Shown here: piece after piece, positions 34,480 to 42,953 of the stretch
How positions within the stretch are numbered: position 1 is the stretch's first letter
How the letters are laid out: each line of letters begins with the position of its first letter
NCBI GenBank assembly: GCA_947474365.1
Contig: CANJIU010000045.1
Coordinates: forward strand, 1-64,000
Source: Opitutia bacterium
GTDB taxonomy: Bacteria; Verrucomicrobiota; Verrucomicrobiia; Opitutales; Opitutaceae
DNA: 64,000 nt
Reading direction: 5' to 3'
The notes under the pieces: generated by a model
Told to the model about the DNA's origin: nothing
What the model saw: the letters and a program-made list of their open reading frames with translations, nothing else
Database searches by the model: none
Program-made: the position numbers and the translations under genes

Positions 34480-37344
34480 TTATTCGATGCGCAGAGAGGA
34501 AATCGGGATGACGGCGAGTTCGGCACTGTTGTGATTCCCGCCACGTCCACCGCTGTTGGAGTAACCAACATAGAGATTGCCTTGGTATTCGGTGGCGCAG
34601 GGATACGAAAGCGCGGCTCGCGGGGTCGATTCACCCGGACCAGCGGGAAAGACAGCCGGCCGGATCGTGAACACTTTGCTGAACACGTCTTCGCCCGACC
34701 GGCTCACCGCGATGGTGAGGGGCGAACGTCGTTTGCCGCTATCAGCGGTCGTCGTGCACACCAGGTAGCGTTGGCCCGTGCTGAGCACGCCGGCCGCCGG
34801 CTTGGAGGTGGCCATCGGCAGGTTGCCAGGAGCCGACGGCGTCCACGTCCGGCCGTAGTCCGTGCTCACGGAAACCAGCGCCTCCGCCCTGTCACCGTAA
34901 CGCGCGATATTCACCACGCGGGTGCCCTCCACTATGACAGCGGATTCACCCCACATCGCCACACCGGGCGCCGTGGGAATTTTGACCAGATCCCAGCGCG
35001 TAAAATCATCGCCGCGACTAATCGCCACCGCCGGTGGATTCAGAACTTTTTCCGAAAACGATCCCGCGCAGATGCCGGACATGATCCAATTGCCGTCGTT
35101 CATCCTCACCGGTTGGTTCAAGGCCCAGAAGCCATCTTTGACGACCACGCCCTTGGGCAGCCAACGCCCGTGCGCCTCGTCCAGCACGTAGGCCCGCGTG
35201 TGGATGCGCCCCATCTTGCCATAAAATGCCCCGTGAAACGCCCAGAGCGTACCACCGTGCGAGAGGAACACCCCATGGCTCACGCCAAGATCCGGCGCGT
35301 CGGTGCCCACGTCGATCGTGAACACTTCGCCCCATGTCCGCCCGCCGTCGACGCTCACGCGCCCGCGCGCTTCCTCGGTGGCGGTATTCTCCGCCCCCCG
35401 GTTGTGTCCAAACGACGCATACAGCTTCCCCTTGTGCCACGCCAGGCCGACGCCATGCAGCCACGGATAACCATCCACGTCGGGTTCGTGTTTCTTGATG
35501 ACATTGAACTCAACCCCGGCGAGCACCGGCAGGTCGCCGCTGCGCGCCAGCCGCTTGGTTTCGTCCCACAGACGCATGTCCGCCCGCGCCTCCCGGGGCA
35601 GACGCGCACTGACGTGGATCGCCCGATCGCGGTTATGATCGAAGGCAAAGTGCAGCCAGCCTCGATCGGCACTGACAAACCCATCCGGATAGTTGAAGCG
35701 TCCCTGCAGGTCGCCACGCAGCACGCGTTGATACGGCCAGGTCTTCATGCCGTCGAAACTCACCCAGAGCGCGAGCGGACTGCGGACCTTCGGGTCCGGG
35801 TTGTGCAGGAGCGCGACCGTGTCGCCACCCAGCCCATAGAGCGTGGCCTTGGAACCGGGATTGGGAATATTGGTTTTCGCCGCCATCGCCGGCCACGTAA
35901 CGCCGCCATCCTTCGACTCGGCATAATACAATACCCCGCCCAGCCGGTCGGCGCGAACGACCATACCGATGCGACCATCCGTGAGTTCCACGATGTTGTT
36001 TTCCGCCCAGCCGCGGTACGCATCGTCGGACGACAGCCGGATGTCGCCGTGCTCGGTCCAAGTCAGGCCGCGGTCGCGGCTGATCAACACCCCATTGCGC
36101 GGATTAAGCGGGCCAGGAGCTCCGAGGTAATGTTGAAACGGCAGCAGGATACGGCCGTCGCGTGTGACGACGTGGTTCCGAATGAAAGTCCGGTCGCGCA
36201 ACCGACCTGGCGCAGGCGCGGGCGCGCTCCACGATCGGCAGGAGTCGCTGCTGACCGCCATCCACTCTCGCCAGCCCGCGAACGCACCGTCATGGGTGGC
36301 GAAAAAAAGCACGCACCGGCCGGAGTGCACCATCAACTCCGTCGGTACCATCGCGGCGGTGTTGCCTTCGCGGCGGAATCCGAATTCGAGCGGCTCCATT
36401 GGCGACCAGGTTTTCCCCTCGTCGTGACTGCGACTGAGAAACACCTGGTTGCGCGGGTCGGGCTCCTTGTCGCCACCACCCAGCATGACCATGACCCACG
36501 AGCCGTCGGGCATCAGGCGGAGCGTCGTATCGCACGCCAGTTTATCAGGGCTCCGCCCGGAAAAGATGACGGAAGTGCGGTCGGCGGCCGCATCGGCGGA
36601 GGCCGCGTTTTGCCAAAGCGGATTGGCGACGGGCGCCGCGGGAGCCAATCCCGCGAGCGTCGCCGAGACAGGCGTGAAAAGCGCTGCCATCTCCGACGCC
36701 GCAAGGACACGGGGCTCCAGCCGCGCGTCATCGAGCGCGCCCTGCCAGGTCTGCCGCAGCGAACCGTTGTCGTTGACTCCACCCAAGGTGAGCGGGGCGG
36801 CCGTTGGCTTGATCGGACGGCCCAAGGCGATCCCCTCCGCGAGAGTGCCGTCGATCCACAATTCGGCCCGGTCGGCACGGACCACAATGCCCACGAGGTA
36901 CCAATGCCCGGGCTGCGGTCGCACCCGGGCCGCAGCTGTTTTCCATCCACCTTGATCGACGTAGAGGCGAAAGAGGCCATCGCGATCGACCATCACTCCC
37001 CATTCCCGCTCGCCCAAGGAATAGCGATTTTTCGCCGCGATCATCTGCTGGTCGTTGCCAGCAGCGAACGGATTAACCCAGACAGTCAGCGTAAATCCCG
37101 CGGCCGCGCGGGTGAGATCCGCCGAGGAGTTGATTTCCACGAGCGATTTGCCATCGAGCGCCAGCGCCTGGCCGTGAACTCCGGGCACCCCGGTGGCGCT
37201 GCCGCGGAGCATGAAAGCCGGATCGGCCAATCGGTCGAGCGGCCAATGGTGCGCCGCCAGCGACAGATCCGCCGCGGGACCGCGCGACGCGACGAGCAGA
37301 CAAGCGACCACCGCGGAGAGAACGAAATCACGGGAACACCTCAT
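34480..37344 (-). CDS. Secreted LamG plus six-Asp-box sialidase-fold protein
   Basis: The 954-residue protein has a signal peptide, a LamG/concanavalin-like domain (about 30-215) and a long beta-propeller region holding six Asp-box-like repeats: SHDEGKTWSP, SSDSCRSWSA (degenerate), SRDRGLTWTE, SKDGGVTWPA, SVDGGRTWGE and STDYGRTWTP. Asp boxes typify sialidases and other six-bladed glycan-active propellers. I see no FRIP motif or clear arginine triad, so a true sialidase is unproven; related BNR proteins bind or cleave other sugars. It lies between a TonB receptor and an aldolase, pointing to extracellular glycan processing. The start at 37,344 begins the signal sequence. Confidence 0.85.
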   Translation of the reverse strand: MRCSRDFVLSAVVACLLVASRGPAADLSLAAHHWPLDRLADPAFMLRGSATGVPGVHGQALALDGKSLVEINSSADLTRAAAGFTLTVWVNPFAAGNDQQMIAAKNRYSLGEREWGVMVDRDGLFRLYVDQGGWKTAAARVRPQPGHWYLVGIVVRADRAELWIDGTLAEGIALGRPIKPTAAPLTLGGVNDNGSLRQTWQGALDDARLEPRVLAASEMAALFTPVSATLAGLAPAAPVANPLWQNAASADAAADRTSVIFSGRSPDKLACDTTLRLMPDGSWVMVMLGGGDKEPDPRNQVFLSRSHDEGKTWSPMEPLEFGFRREGNTAAMVPTELMVHSGRCVLFFATHDGAFAGWREWMAVSSDSCRSWSAPAPAPGRLRDRTFIRNHVVTRDGRILLPFQHYLGAPGPLNPRNGVLISRDRGLTWTEHGDIRLSSDDAYRGWAENNIVELTDGRIGMVVRADRLGGVLYYAESKDGGVTWPAMAAKTNIPNPGSKATLYGLGGDTVALLHNPDPKVRSPLALWVSFDGMKTWPYQRVLRGDLQGRFNYPDGFVSADRGWLHFAFDHNRDRAIHVSARLPREARADMRLWDETKRLARSGDLPVLAGVEFNVIKKHEPDVDGYPWLHGVGLAWHKGKLYASFGHNRGAENTATEEARGRVSVDGGRTWGEVFTIDVGTDAPDLGVSHGVFLSHGGTLWAFHGAFYGKMGRIHTRAYVLDEAHGRWLPKGVVVKDGFWALNQPVRMNDGNWIMSGICAGSFSEKVLNPPAVAISRGDDFTRWDLVKIPTAPGVAMWGESAVIVEGTRVVNIARYGDRAEALVSVSTDYGRTWTPSAPGNLPMATSKPAAGVLSTGQRYLVCTTTADSGKRRSPLTIAVSRSGEDVFSKVFTIRPAVFPAGPGESTPRAALSYPCATEYQGNLYVGYSNSGGRGGNHNSAELAVIPISSLRIE

Positions 37345-37487
37345 CACGGTACAATCCTCCCACACGGACGGATTTTCCCCGCCCGCTGGCGCGAACGCCC
37401 CACGTCCTCTGAGATGAGCGGCATTGAATCGTTTTCCTCAACTCCACCGGCGCGTCTCAACCCCCGCTGCAGACGCACGGATGATTT

Positions 37488-38390
37488 TCATTCGAATTTC
37501 ATCCGGCCGACAACCTCACCGACGAGGGCGTCGACTTCCGGTGTGAGCGGCAGCATCGGGCGGCGGACGGAGCCGAAATCACGACCGCGCAGCGCGAGGC
37601 CGCGTTTGATCACGGCGATCCAGTCGGGGCGTTGGCCGTCGCGGCCGACGGTCACGAGGTCGACGAAGGGCATGATCTCGTCCCAGAGTTTGCGCGCAGC
37701 GACAAAGTTGCCGTCGTCGATGCAGAGGTGGACGATCTTCGACCAGCGCACGGGATCAAAATTTCCCGAACCCGACACCCAGCCGGTGGCGCCAAACGCG
37801 AAGGCGCCGAGCGCGTTGTTGTCGTGGCCGTAGAAGAGGCCGAGCTTGTCGCCGAGCCGCATCCGCAGGCGCGTGATCGCGTACGGATCGGAATCGGCGT
37901 CCTTGATGTATTGGATGACGCCGTCGTTGGTCAGCCGCACGAGGGTGTCGAGCGCAAGGCGCACGCCGACCACGGGCGGGTTGTTGTAGATCATGATCGG
38001 CTTCGTCGTGGCGCTCCGCACCGCCTGGTAGTGCGCCTCGATCTCGCGCATCGTGTGCACCTGATACCACGGCGGGATGATCAGATGGCCGTCGTAGCCG
38101 AGGCTCTCGGCGAACTTCGCCTTCTCGATCGTGCCGGCGGTGGACATGTCCGCCGTGCCGGCGAGCATCGGCACGCGGCCGCGGTTCTGCTCGGCGCAGA
38201 TGCCGAGGACGCGCTCCCACTCGTCGCGCGTGAGGTTCATGAACTCCCCGGTGCTGCTGCCGCCACAGAAGCCATCGGCCCCGCTGGCGATGACCCAGTC
38301 GACATGGTCGCGCAGGCCCTGTTCGTTGACGCGGCCGTCCGGGTGGAACGGAGTGATGAGCGGGGGAAAGAGGCCCCGAAAGACTTTCAT
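37488..38390 (-). CDS. Dihydrodipicolinate synthase / N-acetylneuraminate lyase family aldolase
   Basis: The 300-residue cytoplasmic enzyme has the class I aldolase signatures of this family: GGSSTGEFMNL, which binds the keto acid, MIYNNPP with the catalytic tyrosine, and IQYIKDAD with the Schiff-base lysine. It splits or forms 2-keto-3-deoxy acids. Its place beside a sialidase-fold protein suggests sialate or related acid catabolism, but this family also covers many other keto acids, and YNNP is common across several subgroups. The 143-bp gap downstream and 352-bp gap upstream mean it may have its own promoter. Confidence 0.88.
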   Translation of the reverse strand: MKVFRGLFPPLITPFHPDGRVNEQGLRDHVDWVIASGADGFCGGSSTGEFMNLTRDEWERVLGICAEQNRGRVPMLAGTADMSTAGTIEKAKFAESLGYDGHLIIPPWYQVHTMREIEAHYQAVRSATTKPIMIYNNPPVVGVRLALDTLVRLTNDGVIQYIKDADSDPYAITRLRMRLGDKLGLFYGHDNNALGAFAFGATGWVSGSGNFDPVRWSKIVHLCIDDGNFVAARKLWDEIMPFVDLVTVGRDGQRPDWIAVIKRGLALRGRDFGSVRRPMLPLTPEVDALVGEVVGRMKFE

Positions 38391-38742
38391 GATGGGTGAA
38401 GTGAGGTTGAGTGTTGAGCGATTCGGCATAACCCGCCGAGCTCGCGACAACACGTGGGCACTTCCCGGGCGCAGGCAAGCCTAGCAAAGATCGGCCGGCT
38501 GGAATGGTTTCCCGGGCATAGCTCGCTGTTCGATTTCGCATGGTTTTATCCGGGAACGATCCGAAACTCCGCCCTCCGTCCGAATTGCGCTCGCGACCAA
38601 AGCCGTCGCCGTCAGTCCGCTTTCGGCCGGTGAAGCGAACAGCGACGGCCCGATTTCGCCGGGTCGTCCCCTCAGCCACGGCCACGCGGCCCCGCCGCCG
38701 GCCGAGCCGGCCGGAAAAACAAACGTCGCGCCCCGCCAAACC
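38391..38742. other. Gap between the second receptor and the aldolase gene
   Basis: No gene is supported in this 352-bp stretch. It contains the GC hairpin at 38,698-38,714 close to the receptor stop, and otherwise probably the aldolase leader and promoter. Confidence 0.5.
38698..38714. repeat. Perfect 7-bp GC hairpin after the TonB receptor stop
   Basis: CCGGCCG and CGGCCGG flank AGC. It sits about 30 bp past the receptor stop on the minus strand, but no T-tract follows in that direction, so it is not a canonical terminator. It could stabilise the receptor mRNA or separate it from the aldolase message. Confidence 0.5.
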
Positions 38743-41700
38743 CTACTGCCGGAAATTGACGCCGAAGAAGAACTGCGGGCTCATGATAAACGTCCGGTTC
38801 GCCCGGCCAAAGCCAAACTGCCGCTGTTGATCGGGCTGCTTCAACACGTTCACGACATCGACATATACGCTGAAGCGGCGGTTGATGTTGTAGAGCGCCT
38901 TGAGGTCGAGCGTCGGCCGCGCCGCCGCATAGACCGCACGCGATTCATTCGCGTTGTAGGTGATGAGGTATTTGTGGCGATAGTTGAACGTCGCGCGCAG
39001 GTTCACGCGGCTCTGGATGTAGGAGAGCCCGATGTTGCCCAGGAACGGATTGAAACCGGCCACGCGCGGGTTGGGCACGCGGGCGATGGCGTCGCCCTCG
39101 CCATAACTGCCCCTCGCATCCATCCACGTCGCGTTCGCAAACGCACCCAGCCCTTTCCAAATCCCTGGAAGAAAGGTCCACTGTTGGCTGTAACTGACCT
39201 CGATGCCCCTCACCTTGGCCGTGCCCCCGTTGGCCTGGGTGGTGAGGGTGAAGCCGGCGTAGTCGCCATTGTAGCCATTGTTCTGACCCGTGCTGATCAC
39301 CTCGCCACCCGCCGTGTAGATGAACTTCCCGATGTCCTTCTGGAAGGCACCCACCGTCACCAGACCCGCGGGCTCGAAATACAACTCCGCCGACAAATCG
39401 AAGTTTTTCGCGCGTTGTGGCTCCAGGCTGGGATTGCTCGTGGAAACCGTCTGGTTGTCATAGTTGACGGACGTATTGGGAATCAACTGTCCGATGCCCG
39501 GGCGGCCGATGTTTTCGGAGTAGCTGAAACGCGTGAGCAGGTTGCGGTTGAACTGATATTTGAGATGCACGCCGGGCAGTACACTGCGGTAGCTGCCGTC
39601 GGTGCGCATCCGGCGGCCAAACTCCTCGACGGCGCGACGGCGGGTCTCGGCGTCGGTGACCGCTCCCACCCAGGCCGCGCGGCGGGCCCGCTCCACCGGC
39701 GTCACCATTTGCAGGGCCCCTTCGCCCCGGGTCTCGGTGCCCTCCACGCGAACGCCGGAAAGGATGCCGAGTTTTCCGATTTGGACATGACCCATGACAT
39801 AGGCCGCGCGGATTTCCTCGGTGAACTGCTGATGGCCCACCAGTTCGTCCGCGAGATCACTCGCCAGTTGCCGCTGCCAGTACGCCGGATTGGCGGCGAT
39901 GAACGTATCCAGATTGTTGGGCCGTCCATCCGCCTGCAGCGCCGGGAACGGCGGAGCCCCGTATTGCTTCAAGCGCGTATCGGGAAACGGCAGGTTCATC
40001 AGGCCGAACTGGGCGAGATTGTCGTCGTTGGCGCCTCCGCGGGCGGCATTCGGCCCCATGACGCCATCCGGTCCGACATAGGCCGTGCGATAGGGCGTGT
40101 TGTCCAGCTCGCGCGACTGCTCGCGAATTCGCAGGCCCGCCTTGACGAATACCGGCCATCTCGTCTCGAGCCGCTGCTTCAGGTTGATCGCGGCCCCACG
40201 ATAATTGTCCCACCCCGCCCTGCGCGTGCTGGTGTACGCGTTGGTGGAATAATTCGCGAGGTTGTTCCAGTCCGGGCCGCCCGTCTGCGTGATGCTCGGA
40301 AAAAACGGATCGTCCTTCCGCAGGGTGAAGCCGACGCCCCTCGCAGTGTAGGTAAGCGTATTGTTGCCCGGATAGTCGGATTTCGACTTCGAGGAGTACA
40401 CGTCGTAGTCGAGGTCGAGCGCCCGATAACGATGCACTCCGCCGGCGTTGAGCGTCGTCGTCTGGCCGAGTTTGTATTCGACCAGCGAACTGATCGCCGC
40501 CGTGCTCGTGGTCAACGCCCGCACCTTGGTTTCATAATCCGTGTAGCCCGGGACAATGCCGCCGGTGCCGGTGAGGTTGCCCGCGGCATCGACGGTGGCG
40601 ACCGCCTGATTGCTCTGCCACGTCACCTGACTGCGATCCGAATGCTCGACGTGCTTGTTAAACTGGAAATTGGCAAAATAGCGCACTTGGTCCGTCAGCT
40701 TGTAATCCAGCCTCAGCCCCGCCCCCGACCTGGCCCGGACGGTCCGGGTGTCCTGCACCGTGAGCAGATATTGATAGGCCGGCCCTTCGACTCCGAGCGG
40801 CATCAATTGGTGACCCTGCGTCGCCTGGTCGAAGATCGAGCCATGCGGGCGATAGGCGAGATTGACGCTGACCCCGAGCCGGCCGCCAAAAACTTCCGAG
40901 TAAGTCAGGGAGGCGTTGGGCCGCGCCTTGTCCCGCGGATCCGCCACGCGCCAGATGGCACCCACCGATCCGCGGATGCGGCGCTCCGGCGAGCCGTCAA
41001 ACGCGCTCTTCGAGACGAGATTCACCGTCCCGCCGATCGAATCGCCGTCCATGTCCGGCGTCGGCGATTTCGTCACCTCAATCCGTTCGATGGCATCCGC
41101 GCTGACCGTCTGAAATTGAAATTCGCGCGTCGCGCCCGCCGAGGCCGCGTCCGCCAGGCGATTTCCGTCCTGCGTGATCGAGCTCAGATTTTGATTCAAA
41201 CCGCGGATCCGGAGATAACGCATGTCGCCGCCGACCGACTCCGCCTCGACCCCTGGCAGCCGCATCGCCAGATCCGCCGGATTTCCCGCCAGGCCACCGA
41301 AGGCATCCGCCGAAACAATGTTTTTCAAGCCTTCCGATTGCCGCTGCAACGTAATGGCCTTGGCATTACCCTCGCGTTCGCTCTCCACCACAAAGGCGCC
41401 CATCCGATAAATGTCAGCCGTCAGCCCGAAATTCTGGCGGGTGATCGCCCCGGGGGAAACGACCACCGGAATTTCCTCCGTCTTCAAACCGGTGTAAAAA
41501 ACGCCCAGCGCGACCTGGCCGGCCGGCACGTTGTCGAAACGGTACAGGCCAAGGCTGTCGGTCGTCGCCTCCCTCCCCGTGTCCCGGAGCACCACGCGGG
41601 CGCCCTCCAGCGCGGCGCCTGTGGCGGAATTCGTGACGATGCCCGTCAGGGCGCCACCCTGGCCGAAGGCGGCGGAACCGAGCAGGAAGCCGATGAACAG

Positions 41701-41763
41701 AACGCTCGCTCGGACCGGCGAACGGGGGACGGACAGCAAAGCAAACCAGCGGCGGGTAGTCAT
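38743..41763 (-). CDS. TonB-dependent receptor with N-terminal carboxypeptidase-like domain
   Basis: The 1,006-residue receptor has a signal peptide, a regulatory-like beta domain (GIVTNSATGAALEGARVV, then DSLGLYRFDNVPAG) and a plug with ADLAMRLPGVEAESVGGD and YLRIRGLNQNLSSI. The barrel ends in SPQFFFGVNFRQ. The terminal aromatic is separated by one residue from the end, as in some Opitutaceae receptors. It is first in the locus with the aldolase, the sialidase-fold protein and a second receptor, and faces the FCD-AraC regulator across a 347-bp gap. Confidence 0.93.
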   Translation of the reverse strand: MTTRRWFALLSVPRSPVRASVLFIGFLLGSAAFGQGGALTGIVTNSATGAALEGARVVLRDTGREATTDSLGLYRFDNVPAGQVALGVFYTGLKTEEIPVVVSPGAITRQNFGLTADIYRMGAFVVESEREGNAKAITLQRQSEGLKNIVSADAFGGLAGNPADLAMRLPGVEAESVGGDMRYLRIRGLNQNLSSITQDGNRLADAASAGATREFQFQTVSADAIERIEVTKSPTPDMDGDSIGGTVNLVSKSAFDGSPERRIRGSVGAIWRVADPRDKARPNASLTYSEVFGGRLGVSVNLAYRPHGSIFDQATQGHQLMPLGVEGPAYQYLLTVQDTRTVRARSGAGLRLDYKLTDQVRYFANFQFNKHVEHSDRSQVTWQSNQAVATVDAAGNLTGTGGIVPGYTDYETKVRALTTSTAAISSLVEYKLGQTTTLNAGGVHRYRALDLDYDVYSSKSKSDYPGNNTLTYTARGVGFTLRKDDPFFPSITQTGGPDWNNLANYSTNAYTSTRRAGWDNYRGAAINLKQRLETRWPVFVKAGLRIREQSRELDNTPYRTAYVGPDGVMGPNAARGGANDDNLAQFGLMNLPFPDTRLKQYGAPPFPALQADGRPNNLDTFIAANPAYWQRQLASDLADELVGHQQFTEEIRAAYVMGHVQIGKLGILSGVRVEGTETRGEGALQMVTPVERARRAAWVGAVTDAETRRRAVEEFGRRMRTDGSYRSVLPGVHLKYQFNRNLLTRFSYSENIGRPGIGQLIPNTSVNYDNQTVSTSNPSLEPQRAKNFDLSAELYFEPAGLVTVGAFQKDIGKFIYTAGGEVISTGQNNGYNGDYAGFTLTTQANGGTAKVRGIEVSYSQQWTFLPGIWKGLGAFANATWMDARGSYGEGDAIARVPNPRVAGFNPFLGNIGLSYIQSRVNLRATFNYRHKYLITYNANESRAVYAAARPTLDLKALYNINRRFSVYVDVVNVLKQPDQQRQFGFGRANRTFIMSPQFFFGVNFRQ

Positions 41764-42110
41764 GATGGGGGATTCGCGGCCAACAGGTGGGCAAAGGCCT
41801 CAGCCGGAATGCCCTCAAAAGAAACCACCGATGGACTCGAATCGACACAAATCTCAGAGCTGACAGGCGCCGGGTGCATCTCCGAGTTGTTGCCGTGTAG
41901 CCGGCCTCGCTGCGGCCGGAGCGGGGTCGGCGACCCCGGCTACATCAGCAAGTGGCTACAATCGTGAGAGCACCCCCCGGCGCCGATCCAGGAGAATTTA
42001 CGTTCCCGCCAATCTGGGATTTTTGTTATTCCTCCGCCTTCAGCTGAGCTGCGGAAGCGCCCACTTGGGTCTCTTCTTGGTTCTATGTCTGATCTCGAAT
42101 CTCTTCCCCC
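41764..42110. other. Divergent control region between receptor and regulator
   Basis: The gap holds promoters for the receptor and the regulator, together with the structured repeat at 41,897-41,943. A short palindrome TCAGCTGA lies near 42,040, close to the regulator start, but it is too short to assign. Confidence 0.5.
41897..41943. repeat. Structured GC repeat (nested hairpins)
   Basis: The element begins GTAGCCGG and ends with its complement CCGGCTAC. Inside are two further stems: a short GGCC pair around the first loop and a GGGGTC/GACCCC hairpin with a GGC loop. The outer stem plus two inner hairpins form a cruciform-like shape. The sequence style matches dispersed extragenic palindromes of this family, and no such element is needed for the flanking genes. 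Confidence 0.7.
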
Positions 42111-42899
42111 ATGAACGACACCGAACTCCGCCGTCTGTCCGAATTGCGTTCGATGCTGGAGGGCCTGGCCGCCCGGCATGCCGCCTCCCATGCCACGCCC
42201 GCGGCGCGCCAGCCGGCGCTGCTCCGCGCGATCCTCAAGCGACTGAACGCCGCAGTTCGCCGCCGCGACTATCCGGCGTTCCGCGCCGCGGATGCGCAGT
42301 TGCACGAGACGGTGGTCGCCGCCGCTGCGGTGCCTCTGCTGCTCGAGGTGTGGCGCGTGGTCTGGAAAGGCCTGCAGGGCTTTCACCAGAAGGGATTCGA
42401 GGAATGTTTTCCCGATGCGCGCGTGCTGATCGAGGAGCACGAGCACCTCGTGGAAACCATTGCCGCCGGGGATTCGGCCGCAGCCGAAGACGCCGCGCGC
42501 AGCCACGTGGAGGCGGTGTGGTTCCGCCTCGCAGAGCGGCAGCATCAGGCCGGCAACGCGAACGCGGATCCGCTGCAGCGTGCCGCCTCGCATCTGGCGT
42601 TTCGCATGCACTGCCCGCTCCGGCTCACCGTCGTGGCGAAGGAGGTCGCGTTCACGAGCCCCGGCAATCTGTCACGGCTCTTTCGCCTGCGCTACGGGCT
42701 GAGCTTTCAGGGCTACCTGCAAAAACTGCGGATGGAAAAGGCGGCGGAGTTGCTCAGCACCACCCGGCTCCCGATCGCCAGCGTTGCGCGTCGCGTCGGT
42801 TACCGTGACGTCTCCCGCTTCGGCCAGCACTTCAAGCGCCGGTTCCGGTCGACACCCCGGCAATGGCGCAGCGAATCAGCCGGGCGTGGACAGCGATAA
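42111..42899 (+). CDS. Transcription regulator joining an FCD effector domain to an AraC-type DNA-binding domain
   Basis: The 262-residue protein has an N-terminal FCD-type helical domain (about 10-145) with a metal-ligand-like pattern: FRAADAQLHETVV, then EEHEHLVETI, then ARSHVEAVW. A C-terminal AraC double helix-turn-helix follows (about 155-255), with LSRLFRLRYGLSFQGYLQKLRM and RFGQHFKRRFRSTPRQWR. FCD normally sits behind a GntR winged helix, so this domain exchange is unusual. FCD domains sense organic acids or sugar acids (NanR senses sialate). Divergent location suggests it controls the receptor-aldolase-sialidase locus; this is an inference. Confidence 0.85.
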   Translation: MNDTELRRLSELRSMLEGLAARHAASHATPAARQPALLRAILKRLNAAVRRRDYPAFRAADAQLHETVVAAAAVPLLLEVWRVVWKGLQGFHQKGFEECFPDARVLIEEHEHLVETIAAGDSAAAEDAARSHVEAVWFRLAERQHQAGNANADPLQRAASHLAFRMHCPLRLTVVAKEVAFTSPGNLSRLFRLRYGLSFQGYLQKLRMEKAAELLSTTRLPIASVARRVGYRDVSRFGQHFKRRFRSTPRQWRSESAGRGQR

Positions 42900-42953
42900 T
42901 CAATCGAACAGACGAAGGAGCTTTAACCGCTACCACCCGCGCGACGCCCGCAC

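Noticed and set aside
34480..37344. Calling this protein a true GH33 sialidase
   Set aside because: Asp boxes are clear but the FRIP motif and arginine triad were not found by eye, so only the fold is claimed.
34435..37833. A 1,132-codon open frame on the plus strand opposite the sialidase-fold gene
   Set aside because: It is antisense to a gene with clear motifs and reads as Arg/His/Pro-rich sequence with no domain. Long antisense frames are expected in GC-rich coding DNA.
38698..38714. GC hairpin as a terminator of the TonB receptor transcript
   Set aside because: No T-tract follows on the receptor strand; kept only as a hairpin.
38827..41967. A 1,046-codon open frame on the plus strand opposite the TonB receptor
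   Set aside because: Same reason: antisense to a well-supported receptor, with an Arg-rich, motif-free translation.
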